NCBI GenBank assembly: GCA_003141795.1 | Contig: PLNO01000179.1 | Span: forward strand, 1-9,485 | Direction: 5' to 3' | DNA length: 9,485 bases | Source: Spirochaetaceae bacterium | GTDB lineage: Bacteria; Spirochaetota; Spirochaetia; SZUA-6; Fen-1364 | Part shown: positions 1 to 6,919 of the stretch, piece after piece | How positions within the stretch are numbered: the stretch's first letter is position 1 | How the letters are laid out: each line of letters starts with the position of its first letter | Translations under genes and position numbers: made by a program | Notes under the pieces: model-generated | The model's input: the letters and a program-made list of their open reading frames with translations, nothing else | What the model was told of the DNA's origin: nothing | Databases searched by the model: none

Positions 1-59
1 CAAGCCGCATCGGCGGTAGGCCGTAGACAGACAGACCGGGCTCCTGCAGAGGTCAGTCA

Positions 60-110
60 CCAGTTGCCGAATACCCGGCTCGCTACCAGGACGGGGTGTT
101 CGACAACTGG
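60..110 (+). promoter_or_regulatory. Long stem-loop in the pnp leader, candidate RNase III/PNPase autoregulation site
   Basis: The left arm CCAGTTGCCGAATACCC (60-76) pairs with the right arm GGGTGTTCGACAACTGG (94-110) around a 17-nt loop. Of 17 positions, 15 are Watson-Crick pairs, one is a G-U wobble and one is a C/A mismatch. Long stems in pnp leaders or rpsO-pnp spacers are known RNase III substrates through which PNPase represses its own synthesis in E. coli and Streptomyces. Location and shape fit that role, but processing here is inferred. It does not look like an intrinsic terminator because no U-run follows. An alternative 6-bp pairing of CCAGTT (60-65) with AACTGG (112-117) is also possible. 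Confidence 0.6.
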
Positions 111-116
111 GAACTG

Positions 117-135
117 GCTCGGGGGGCCCCCGAGC
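117..135 (+). promoter_or_regulatory. GC palindrome just upstream of the pnp ribosome-binding site
   Basis: GCTCGGGGG and CCCCCGAGC form perfectly complementary 9-nt arms around a single central G. In RNA it could fold as a 6-7 bp hairpin with a small G/C loop. It ends 5 nt before the AAGGAG ribosome-binding site, so it could modulate ribosome access or mark the base of a processed leader. A DNA-binding operator is also possible. No U-run follows, so it is not a typical terminator. Confidence 0.45.
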
Positions 136-140
136 AAACC

Positions 141-146
141 AAGGAG
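141..146 (+). promoter_or_regulatory. Ribosome-binding site of pnp
   Basis: AAGGAG lies 4 nt before the ATG at 151. It fixes the pnp start there rather than at the in-frame TTG at 64, which sits inside the leader hairpin. Confidence 0.75.
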
Positions 147-150
147 CGTC

Positions 151-2445
151 ATGTCAGACGCCATTTCAGTATCGGCACCCATCAGTGGTACCGACCGCAC
201 ACTCACCTTCGAGTCGGGAAAGTTGGCCCAACTGGCCGACGGCGCTGTCCTCGGCCGTATCGGGGACACCGTGTTGCTGGCAACAGCCACCGCGTCCCGG
301 TCGGTCCGGGAGGGGGCCGACTTCTTCCCCTTGACGGTCGACATCGAGGAACGGGCCTATGCCTCCGGAAAGATCCCCGGATCGTTCTTCCGGCGGGAGG
401 GCAAGTCCTCGGATCAGGCCATCCTCACCTGCCGGCTCATCGACCGCCCGCTTCGCCCGTCGTTCCCAAAGGGTTTTCGCAACGAGGTCCATGTGGTCGG
501 GACCATCTTTGGGGCTGACCAGATCAACCCGCACGACGTCCTGGCCATCAATGCCGCCTCGGCGGCACTGATGCTGTCAGGCATCCCCTTCGACGGACCA
601 ATCGGTGCTGTCCGGGTGGCGTATTCGACCGACGGGGTTTGGATCCCGCACCCCACCTTCGAAGAGGGCAACGCCTCGACCTTCGAGCTGGTGGTGGCGG
701 GCCGGGCGCTCAGCGATGCCGACGACGCCGATATCGCCATCATGATGGTGGAGGCCGAGGCCACCGCACAGACCTACAACCTGGTGCGCGACGGCGCGAC
801 TGCCCCGACCGAAGATGTCGTGGCGCAAGGGCTCGAGGCATCCAAGAAGTTCATCAAGGCGCTGTGCGACGCGCAAAGTGAGCTGGCCAAGGTCGCTGCG
901 AAGCCGACGGCCGAGTTCCCCGTGTTCCTCGAATATCAGGACGACGTGTACGAGGCGGTCTCTGCAGCGGTCAGCACCGAGCTCACGGCGGCCCTGACGA
1001 TCGTGTCGAAGCAGCAGCGCGAGGCGGAGACCGATCGGGTCAAGGCACTCGCGGTGGCCGCGGTCGGCCCGCGGTTCGAAGGTCGCGAGAAGGAGATCAG
1101 CGGCGCGTTTCGGTCGCTGACCAAGAAGCTGGTTCGGCAGCGGGTGTTGCGCGACAAGGTGCGCATCGACGGTCGTGGTCTCACCGACATCCGAGCGCTC
1201 TCCGCCGAGGTCAACGTGCTTCCGCGGGTGCACGGTTCGGCGCTGTTCGAGCGTGGTGAGACGCAGATCCTCGGCGTCACCACGTTGAACATGCTGCGCA
1301 TGGAGCAGATGCTCGACACGCTGGCTCCCGAGACCCGCAAGCGCTACATGCACAACTACAACTTCCCGCCGTACTCCACCGGCGAGACCGGCCGGGTCGG
1401 TTCGCCCAAGCGCCGCGAGATCGGCCACGGCGCGCTTGCCGAGCGCGCGCTGGTGCCGGTGCTGCCGACCCGCGAGGAGTTCCCCTACGCAATCCGGCAG
1501 GTCTCGGAGGCCCTCGGCTCCAACGGCTCGACGTCAATGGGGTCGGTGTGTGCGTCCACGATGGCGCTGCTGTCGGCCGGCGTGCCGCTGCGCGCGCCGG
1601 TCGCCGGCATCGCGATGGGTCTGATTTCCGACACCGTCGACGGCAAGACCGGGTATGTGACGCTGACCGACATCCTCGGTGCCGAGGACGCGTTCGGCGA
1701 CATGGACTTCAAGGTCGCGGGAACGGAAGACGGCATCACCGCGCTGCAGATGGACATCAAGATCGAAGGGGTGAGCGCGGAGATCCTCCAGAAGGCGCTC
1801 GGACAGGCCCGCGAGGGACGTCTGCACATCCTAGGGATCATGAACCAGACCATCGCGCAGCCGCGCACGGACATCTCCGACTTCGCGCCCAAGGTCATAT
1901 CGGTCAAGGTGCCCACGGAGAAGATCGGGCTGATCATCGGCCCGGGCGGGAAGAACATCAAGGGCATGAGTGAAAAGACCGGCTCGACGATCAACATCGA
2001 CGACACCGGCATGGTCACCATCTACAACCACCTGAAGGAAGGCGCTGAAAGAGCGCAGCGGATGGTGGAGGGCCTCATCGAAGAGGCCGTGGTGGGAAAG
2101 ACCTACACCGGCCCGGTGAAACGGATCATGGACTTCGGCGCATTCGTCGAGATCCTCCCCGGCAAGGAAGGCCTCGTGCACATCTCCAAGCTCGCCGCCC
2201 AGCGCGTTGAAAACGTCTCCGACGTCGTCCACGAGGGCCAGGAGCTGACCGTGACGGTCACGGAGATCGACCACATGGGACGCATCAACCTCGCCACCAA
2301 GGAGGCGATAGAGGCGAATCCGGCGCTTCTCACGGAGCACACCGAACGCCGGCCTCCGCGGCGTGACGGCGACAGGCCCAGGAGCGGCGGTTACGATCGT
2401 CCGCGGGGCGGCTCTGACAGGCCGCATACTCCCCGGAGAGATTAG
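151..2445 (+). CDS. pnp: Polyribonucleotide nucleotidyltransferase (PNPase), apparent mosaic of two lineages
   Basis: This is a 764-aa 3'-5' phosphorolytic exoribonuclease that degrades RNA to nucleoside diphosphates, normally as a homotrimer and often with the degradosome. Domain order is complete: RNase PH-like domain 1 (about residues 10-150), the helical linker, RNase PH-like domain 2 (about 340-560) with the phosphate-binding GSNGSTSMG (456-464) and metal/catalytic D513, D519 and K521, a KH domain (about 582-640) with GPGG at 597-600, an S1 domain (about 649-720), and a basic Arg/Pro/Gly tail with repeated DRPR units (733-764). Residues 1 to about 515 read like actinobacterial PNPase (for example [12 protein letters not shown]). 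From about 526 on ([16 protein letters not shown], then KH and S1) the sequence follows the pattern of Gram-negative or spirochaete PNPases. The frame is intact and length is normal. The stop TAG shares its last base with the next gene's GTG start. Confidence 0.95.
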   Translation: MSDAISVSAPISGTDRTLTFESGKLAQLADGAVLGRIGDTVLLATATASRSVREGADFFPLTVDIEERAYASGKIPGSFFRREGKSSDQAILTCRLIDRPLRPSFPKGFRNEVHVVGTIFGADQINPHDVLAINAASAALMLSGIPFDGPIGAVRVAYSTDGVWIPHPTFEEGNASTFELVVAGRALSDADDADIAIMMVEAEATAQTYNLVRDGATAPTEDVVAQGLEASKKFIKALCDAQSELAKVAAKPTAEFPVFLEYQDDVYEAVSAAVSTELTAALTIVSKQQREAETDRVKALAVAAVGPRFEGREKEISGAFRSLTKKLVRQRVLRDKVRIDGRGLTDIRALSAEVNVLPRVHGSALFERGETQILGVTTLNMLRMEQMLDTLAPETRKRYMHNYNFPPYSTGETGRVGSPKRREIGHGALAERALVPVLPTREEFPYAIRQVSEALGSNGSTSMGSVCASTMALLSAGVPLRAPVAGIAMGLISDTVDGKTGYVTLTDILGAEDAFGDMDFKVAGTEDGITALQMDIKIEGVSAEILQKALGQAREGRLHILGIMNQTIAQPRTDISDFAPKVISVKVPTEKIGLIIGPGGKNIKGMSEKTGSTINIDDTGMVTIYNHLKEGAERAQRMVEGLIEEAVVGKTYTGPVKRIMDFGAFVEILPGKEGLVHISKLAAQRVENVSDVVHEGQELTVTVTEIDHMGRINLATKEAIEANPALLTEHTERRPPRRDGDRPRSGGYDRPRGGSDRPHTPRRD
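1696..1725 (+). other. Probable lineage junction inside pnp
   Basis: These bases encode [10 protein letters not shown], a stretch nearly invariant among bacterial PNPases. Upstream, the residues [15 protein letters not shown] are actinobacterial in style, where diderm enzymes usually have ILG-x-EDHL. Downstream, [14 protein letters not shown] is the diderm form, where actinobacteria typically have something like DFVTALQLDTKLDG. A join in such a conserved block would preserve frame and function, so sequence alone cannot separate an assembly chimera from homologous recombination. The comparison uses family sequences recalled from knowledge, not a computed alignment. Confidence 0.6.
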
Positions 2446-3716
2446 TGATATCAACGGAAAAACTGGCCAACGGGGCGACCCTGCTCCTCGAGCCGGTTGA
2501 CCGCACCGATACCCTGTGTATCGGTTTCTGGTTTCTCCACGGTTCCCGGGATGAAGGGCCGACCGAACGTGGGTACTCCCACATGCTGGAGCACATGCTC
2601 TTCAAGGGAACCGCTCGGAGGACCGCTCTGGCAATAGCGCAGGAGATCGACCGTGTCGGCGGGCTCATCAACGCCTTCACGGAGAAAGAGACCACCTGCG
2701 TCTATGCCATCATCCCCCGCGAACACCTCCGTCTCGCCTTCGACGTGCTGTCCGACATGACCGCCTCCTCCCTCCTCGATCCGATCGAGCTTGGCAAGGA
2801 GAAAGAGGTCATCATCAACGAGATCCAGTCCGTCGACGACTCCCCGGAGGAAAAGGGGCATGACCGCTATCTCATGGAGATGTGGGGCGGGCATCCCCTC
2901 GCTCGGAAGATCACCGGTGAGGTGGACGAGGTGCGGGGAATCAGGCGCGACGACCTCGACCGTTTCTACCGCCAGCGGATCGTCGCTTCCAATGCGATCA
3001 TCGCCGTGGCAGGGAACTTCGCCGTGGAGGAGGTGCGGGCGCTCGCCGAGGCGGTCTTCCCCTCCGCCGGCCCCCGCCAGTCGTGGCCCGCACGGACGAC
3101 CCCTCCGTGGAAGGGGAGGATCTCCCTCGTCCCGGATCGTTTCAACCAGCTGCAGATCTACGCCGGGACCTGCTACCCCGTGGGCAACGAGGTCTCGGAG
3201 TACTATACGTCTCTGGTCTTCAGCACCGCGTTCGGTGAGTCCATGAGCTGCCGGCTTTTCCAGAAGCTTCGTGAGGAGCTCGGGCTGTGCTACACGGTGT
3301 ACTCGTTTCGAACATTTTTCGCCGACATCGGCATGTGGACGGTCTACGCGAACACGACCCCCGGACAGGCCCGTTCGTTCCTCGAGGCCCTGGACAAGGA
3401 GCTTGCCCGGCTTCTGCGGGAGCCCCTGTCGTCGGAGGAGATCGAGGCGGCGAAGAGCCACCTCACCGGCAGCATGATCCTCTCCCGGGAGGACATGGAG
3501 ACGCGCATGAAGCGCATGGTACGACAGCACATGATGATGAACCGCATCCTCGAGTTCGATGAATCGGTGTCAGCGTTGCGTGACGTGAGCCGCGAGGCGA
3601 TAGAGGCGTACGCCCGGCAGTGTCTGCGGCCTGACGCCTTCAGCCTGCTTGCCTACGGCGCGCGCGGGGTCAAGCGCATGCGCGGTTTCGATTTCTCCTT
3701 CTCGAGGCAGGGGTAG
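2445..3716 (+). CDS. M16B family zinc metallopeptidase (insulinase/processing-peptidase-like)
   Basis: This 423-aa protein has the length of single-chain M16B peptidases, which act as dimers on short or unfolded peptides. The inverted zinc motif HMLEH occupies residues 46-50, and E126 lies 76 residues after H50, the spacing of the third zinc ligand in this family. E49 is the expected catalytic base. The C-terminal half has the conserved block KLREELGLCYTVYSF, where R276 and Y283 are 7 apart and fit the family's Arg/Tyr pair. The enzyme is therefore likely active. No signal peptide or membrane segment is visible, so it is probably cytoplasmic. The start is a GTG that overlaps the pnp stop by one base, with GGAG at 2435-2438. 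A pnp-M16 pair is common in bacteria, including actinobacteria (pepR), but this sequence resembles spirochaete-type members more. The physiological substrate is unknown. Confidence 0.9.
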   Translation: MISTEKLANGATLLLEPVDRTDTLCIGFWFLHGSRDEGPTERGYSHMLEHMLFKGTARRTALAIAQEIDRVGGLINAFTEKETTCVYAIIPREHLRLAFDVLSDMTASSLLDPIELGKEKEVIINEIQSVDDSPEEKGHDRYLMEMWGGHPLARKITGEVDEVRGIRRDDLDRFYRQRIVASNAIIAVAGNFAVEEVRALAEAVFPSAGPRQSWPARTTPPWKGRISLVPDRFNQLQIYAGTCYPVGNEVSEYYTSLVFSTAFGESMSCRLFQKLREELGLCYTVYSFRTFFADIGMWTVYANTTPGQARSFLEALDKELARLLREPLSSEEIEAAKSHLTGSMILSREDMETRMKRMVRQHMMMNRILEFDESVSALRDVSREAIEAYARQCLRPDAFSLLAYGARGVKRMRGFDFSFSRQG

Positions 3717-3719
3717 CGG

Positions 3720-4151
3720 ATGGAGGAGCCGATCGTTCGTTGCGTCGGCGAGGTCCTGCCGAGCTACCAGTCCGCAGGCGCCTCGGGCGCCGATCTTTGC
3801 GCGCTTCTGGACGCGGACATCGTCCTGGCGCCGGGCGCGCGCGAGCTGGTGCCAACGGGGCTTCGCCTTGAAATCCCGCCCGGTCTTGAGGGCCAGGTGA
3901 GACCGCGCTCGGGGCTTGCGGCGCGCAATGGCATCACGGTGCTGAACTCCCCCGGCACAATCGACAGCGACTATCGCGGCGAGGTGAAGGTCATCCTCAT
4001 CAACCTCGGCACGGAAGAGGCACGGATACGCAACGGCGACAGGATCGCCCAGATCGTTTTCTGCCCCATCGTCCGGGTCTCCTTCCAGCGTGAGGAGCTC
4101 ATCACTGACACACAACGGGGGAGCGGAGGCTTTGGCTCGACAGGAGTGTGA
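3720..4151 (+). CDS. dut: Deoxyuridine 5'-triphosphate nucleotidohydrolase (dUTPase)
   Basis: This 143-aa protein is a complete trimeric dUTPase. It hydrolyses dUTP to dUMP and pyrophosphate, which keeps uracil out of DNA and supplies dUMP for thymidylate synthesis. All five family motifs are visible in order: AGASGADL (19-26), RPRSGLA (61-67), the uracil-binding and catalytic block [14 protein letters not shown] (76-89) with catalytic D82, DRIAQIVF (107-114), and the glycine-rich C-terminal arm [10 protein letters not shown] (133-142) that closes over the triphosphate. The start is an ATG 3 nt after the M16 peptidase stop, preceded by a purine-rich AGGGG. The 3' end overlaps the next gene's likely start by 20 nt, suggesting translational coupling. 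Nothing is missing or odd. Confidence 0.96.
   Translation: MEEPIVRCVGEVLPSYQSAGASGADLCALLDADIVLAPGARELVPTGLRLEIPPGLEGQVRPRSGLAARNGITVLNSPGTIDSDYRGEVKVILINLGTEEARIRNGDRIAQIVFCPIVRVSFQREELITDTQRGSGGFGSTGV
4120..4123 (+). promoter_or_regulatory. Ribosome-binding site supporting a TTG start at 4132
   Basis: GGAG, within a longer GGGGGAG (4117-4123), sits 8 nt before TTG 4132 and lies inside the 3' end of dut. A second GGAGG at 4125-4129 is only 2 nt from the TTG, too close to be the main site. The alternative in-frame GTG at 4090 lacks a comparable purine-rich site. Confidence 0.5.
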
Positions 4152-5652
4152 GAAACGCACCGCGGCCCGGGCAGCGGGTCTCGTCGTGACTTTTGCCCTT
4201 CTCTGCGCCGCAGCCTCGGGTGCGCAGGCAGTGGCGCCTGCCGCAATGAAAGCGCAAGAGGCGCTTTCCCGTGCGCGTGCCACGCTTACCCGTGGCGACG
4301 CACGGTCGGCAATGGAGATCCTCCGCAAGCTCCGCGCTGATTTCCCCGGCACCGACGTGGAGAGAGAAGCCCTCGGGCTCAGCGTGCAGGCAGCGCTCGC
4401 AACGGGAGACGCGTACAAGGCCCGGTATTTCTACCAGACCCTCTCCGCATCGGCGCCTTCGTCACGGCCCGCCTTTGCATCAAGCATACTCCTGGCCGAC
4501 TACTACTACAGACAGCGCGACTGGCTGCTTTCACTTTCCCTGTATACTGACGCCGTGGAGGGTTTCCGTGACGGCATCTCCGGCAGCCCCGCGCAGCTCG
4601 ACCAGGCGCTTCTGCGCGCCGCGGAGCTCTCCCTCTACCATAACGCCGACCTGGCCGGCGCGCGCGCGTTCCTGCAGCAGATCACCCCCGCTGCAATCGC
4701 GGGCGGTGATGCGCTTCTCTACCGCCAGCTTCGCGTACGGCTGCTCTGGAAGGCGCTCCCTTCGAGTGTGTTCGGACTTGCCGATTCGAACGTCTCCAGC
4801 CTCCGCATCGATGACGATGACCTGTGGGTGGGGACGTGGAACGGCGGTGTCGCCCGCTATTCGGTGTCTTCGGGCCAGAGCGACGCATTTCCTCTTCCCG
4901 CCTTCTCCCGATCGCTGGAGGTCGCCGACAGGCGAGTCTGGGTGGGAACGAGCGAAGGCCTCTCCTGGTACGGAAAAGTCACCGGTCGCTGGGGGTCCGA
5001 GCAGGACTTCGCGGCCCCCGATGCGCGCAACGTGCAGGTCGTGCGCCTGACGAGCGCGGGGTTGTTCGCCGGCACGCTCGGAGACGGCCTGTTCCGCCTG
5101 GAAGACGCGGGGTGGACCGCAGTGGCCGACGGCAGCCTTCCGGGGCGGTTCATTACCTCATTGGCCGAGGACCCGAGCCGGAAAGCGCTCCTCATCGGAA
5201 CGATGAACCTCGGGCTTGTCATCCTGGACCTGTCGACGGGCTCCATCACGGCGCTGGACGAGCTCGTCCCCGATTTCACGACGAACAACATCACGACGAT
5301 CCTTCGCGCTTCGGACGGAAAGGTGTGGATCGGGACGTACGGTGACGGGATCTGGTCGTGGGACCCGACCGCCGGAAAGCTCCGCCATTACTCCCAGGAG
5401 ACGGGGGAGATCTCCAATGACTGGATCCTCTCCAGCGCCGAGACCGACCGGGCGCTGTACTTCGGGAGCTTCGGAGGAGGGGTGAGCGTTCTGGGGAAAA
5501 AAACCGGCGCGTGGCGGCATTTCGGAATCGCCGACGGGCTGGCATCTCTCGACGTGGCGGCGATTGCCTGGCGCGCGCCCTATGTTTTCTTCGGGACGCT
5601 CGGCGCCGGCGTCTCCCAGTACGATGAGGAAGCCGATGGCACGCTCCCATAG
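4132..5652 (+). CDS. Secreted helical-repeat plus seven-bladed beta-propeller protein, function unknown
   Basis: I do not recognise a named family. With the TTG start the product is 506 aa and opens with a convincing signal peptide: Lys/Arg at 8-13, a hydrophobic core at about 14-28, and an A-Q-A cleavage site at 31-33. Residues about 38-210 are Ala/Leu-rich helices with TPR-like character. Residues about 215-506 carry seven repeats with a core resembling hWhGTxxxGhxxh. The core Gly falls at 234, 272, 314, 356, 401, 445 and 488, a spacing of 38-45 residues, as in two-component-regulator-type propellers. No kinase, DNA-binding or transmembrane domain follows, so it is not a sensor kinase. The expected location is the periplasm. 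The gene overlaps dut by 20 nt and the first permease gene by 17 nt, which points to coupled expression with the LPS-export permeases. A role as scaffold or envelope sensor is only inference. Confidence 0.8.
   Translation: MARQECEKRTAARAAGLVVTFALLCAAASGAQAVAPAAMKAQEALSRARATLTRGDARSAMEILRKLRADFPGTDVEREALGLSVQAALATGDAYKARYFYQTLSASAPSSRPAFASSILLADYYYRQRDWLLSLSLYTDAVEGFRDGISGSPAQLDQALLRAAELSLYHNADLAGARAFLQQITPAAIAGGDALLYRQLRVRLLWKALPSSVFGLADSNVSSLRIDDDDLWVGTWNGGVARYSVSSGQSDAFPLPAFSRSLEVADRRVWVGTSEGLSWYGKVTGRWGSEQDFAAPDARNVQVVRLTSAGLFAGTLGDGLFRLEDAGWTAVADGSLPGRFITSLAEDPSRKALLIGTMNLGLVILDLSTGSITALDELVPDFTTNNITTILRASDGKVWIGTYGDGIWSWDPTAGKLRHYSQETGEISNDWILSSAETDRALYFGSFGGGVSVLGKKTGAWRHFGIADGLASLDVAAIAWRAPYVFFGTLGAGVSQYDEEADGTLP
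5626..5630 (+). promoter_or_regulatory. Ribosome-binding site of the first permease gene
   Basis: GAGGA lies 5 nt before ATG 5636 and inside the 3' end of the propeller gene. It favours 5636 over the in-frame ATGs at 5564 and 5624; ATG 5624 overlaps this site. Confidence 0.6.
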
Positions 5653-6919
5653 GCGCACGTGGCTGTACGTGGGACGGGAGTTCCTCCTCTCCTTCGCCGT
5701 GGCCTTCCTCTTCTTCTTCTTCATCTTTTTCCTCAACCAGATCCTCGTGATGGCCGAAGAGATCTTCTCCAAGAAGGTCGCGCTCTGGGACGTGGTGCAG
5801 CTCATCGTCTTTTCGCTGCCGGTCGTGATCGCGTTCTCCTTCCCCTTCGGGTCCCTCGTCGGTGCGCTCATGGCCGTCGGGAGGCTGTCCTCGGACAACG
5901 AGCTTCTGGCATTCGGCTCCCTGGGCGTGCCGCCGCGTCAGCTTCTCGCACCGCTTCTGGTGCTGGGCCTGGCATTTTCCATGGTCTCCTTCGTCATGAA
6001 CGACTATTTCATGCCCCTGGGCAATCTCCGTTTCGCCGAGATCTACCGCAGGGTCCTTTACTCGAATCCCGCCCTGGAGCTCGAGCCGTACGCCGTGAAG
6101 CGCTACGAGAACACGACCATCATCACAGGAGCGGTGGAGGGGCGGCGCATCACGAACATCCTCATCATCGACAAGTCCCCCGAGGGCAACCGTCGCATCA
6201 TTTCCGCGCGGGATGCGCATCTGGATCAGGCCGCGGGACAGGCCGCCGTTTCCCTCACGCTGGACAATGTTTTCACACAGCTCAGCTACCCGAAGGACGG
6301 GGACCGCTACGATTACACGGTGTCCGATTCGATGGTGTACTCGATCCTGCTGTCCAACATCAGCAATGCGTCCATCGGTGGCATGACCCCGTCCACCATG
6401 AGCTCGGCAGACGTCTGGAAACAGATCGTGGCGAAGTCCGGCGGCCAGCAGGAGGCCGTCGATCAGAAGAAGGAGAAGGTCGCGGCACTCGGCTTCGGGA
6501 TGTCCGCCGGCCTCCGCGCAGCCCAGCGTCAGGTGCTGCAGTCTCCGTCGGATGCCGGCGCGCAGCGCGCCGCGATCAACGCCCTCTGGCGCGACTTCGA
6601 CAACGAGCGGCACAGGAACGTCGTGGATCCCTCCCTCCAGTCCTACAGGGTGGAGCTCAACAGGAAGTTTTCAATGCCCGTGGGGTGTCTGGTATTCGCC
6701 TTTTTCGCCTTCCCCGTCGGATTGCGCGCGCGTCGCAGCGGGCGCACCGTAGGATTCGGCGTGGGCCTTTTCGTGGCGATCGTCTATTGGGGCCTTCTGA
6801 TCGCGGGACAGACGTTCGGCGTGCGCATGTCGCTGTCCCCCGTCCTCTCCATGTGGCTCCCCGATGCCGTGGTATTCGCCGTGGGAGCCGCGTTCTTTGC
6901 AACGGGGGCCCGACGATGA
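5636..6919 (+). CDS. lptF: LptF/YjgP-type permease of the LPS export ABC transporter
   Basis: This 427-aa inner-membrane protein fits the LptF/LptG (YjgP/YjgQ) family, which with the ATPase LptB extracts LPS from the inner membrane and passes it to LptC/LptA. Three N-terminal membrane segments (about 16-36, 48-78, 100-120) include the family hallmark NELLAFGSLGV. A periplasmic beta-jellyroll domain (about 121-250) and three C-terminal membrane segments (about 346-363, 370-390, 395-420) follow. TM1 is extremely Phe-rich, encoded by a run of TTC codons. The protein is about 60 residues longer than E. coli LptF (366 aa). The extra length is a charged, helix-prone stretch (about 255-340) between the jellyroll and TM4. 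Assignment as F rather than G follows gene order only. It overlaps the propeller gene by 17 nt and the next permease gene by 4 nt. Confidence 0.88.
   Translation: MARSHRRTWLYVGREFLLSFAVAFLFFFFIFFLNQILVMAEEIFSKKVALWDVVQLIVFSLPVVIAFSFPFGSLVGALMAVGRLSSDNELLAFGSLGVPPRQLLAPLLVLGLAFSMVSFVMNDYFMPLGNLRFAEIYRRVLYSNPALELEPYAVKRYENTTIITGAVEGRRITNILIIDKSPEGNRRIISARDAHLDQAAGQAAVSLTLDNVFTQLSYPKDGDRYDYTVSDSMVYSILLSNISNASIGGMTPSTMSSADVWKQIVAKSGGQQEAVDQKKEKVAALGFGMSAGLRAAQRQVLQSPSDAGAQRAAINALWRDFDNERHRNVVDPSLQSYRVELNRKFSMPVGCLVFAFFAFPVGLRARRSGRTVGFGVGLFVAIVYWGLLIAGQTFGVRMSLSPVLSMWLPDAVVFAVGAAFFATGARR

Larger units (their letters stand above)
1..150 (+). promoter_or_regulatory. pnp leader region, upstream end cut by the window
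   Basis: This non-coding leader precedes pnp. It holds a long imperfect hairpin (60-110), a near-perfect GC palindrome (117-135) and the pnp ribosome-binding site (141-146), each listed separately. In bases 1-59 I see no convincing promoter and no recognisable gene. Short frames end in stops at 17-19 and 24-26, so a few codons of an upstream gene could be present. In many bacteria rpsO lies upstream of pnp, but the visible residues (KPHRR before the first stop, SRIGGRP before the second) do not let me identify an S15 C-terminus. The frame used by pnp stays open to base 1, but the residues before the ATG at 151 show no PNPase similarity. Confidence 0.6.

Noticed and set aside
117..135. Intrinsic transcription terminator upstream of pnp
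   Set aside because: The palindrome is GC-rich but is followed by GAGCAAACC and the ribosome-binding site, with no U-run.
64..150. PNPase starting at the in-frame TTG at 64, adding 29 residues
   Set aside because: The TTG lies inside the leader hairpin and lacks a ribosome-binding site. The extra residues have no PNPase character, while ATG 151 has AAGGAG.
2451..3530. Minus-strand open frame (359 codons) opposite the M16 peptidase gene
   Set aside because: It is antisense to a gene with an intact zinc motif and has no recognisable domain. It is a by-product of high GC.
4198..4212. Possible lipobox (A-L-L-C, Cys25) in the propeller protein's signal peptide
   Set aside because: Leu at the position before Cys is not a normal lipobox residue, and an A-Q-A signal peptidase I site follows at 31-33. 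Spirochaete lipoboxes are relaxed, so a lipoprotein is not fully excluded.
5700..5735. TTC-rich tract that looks like a microsatellite
   Set aside because: It encodes the Phe-rich first membrane helix of the LptF-type permease, so coding explains it. Slippage there is possible but not shown.
5291..6613. Long minus-strand open frame (440 codons) opposite the propeller and LptF genes
   Set aside because: It is antisense to two well-supported genes. Its His/Arg/Glu-rich, low-complexity composition is what the complement of GC-rich coding sequence gives.
5659..6915. Long upstream extension in the frame of the second permease
   Set aside because: This part is an Arg/Gly/His-rich shifted reading of lptF. 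The real start is ATG 6916, where a normal LptG N-terminus begins.
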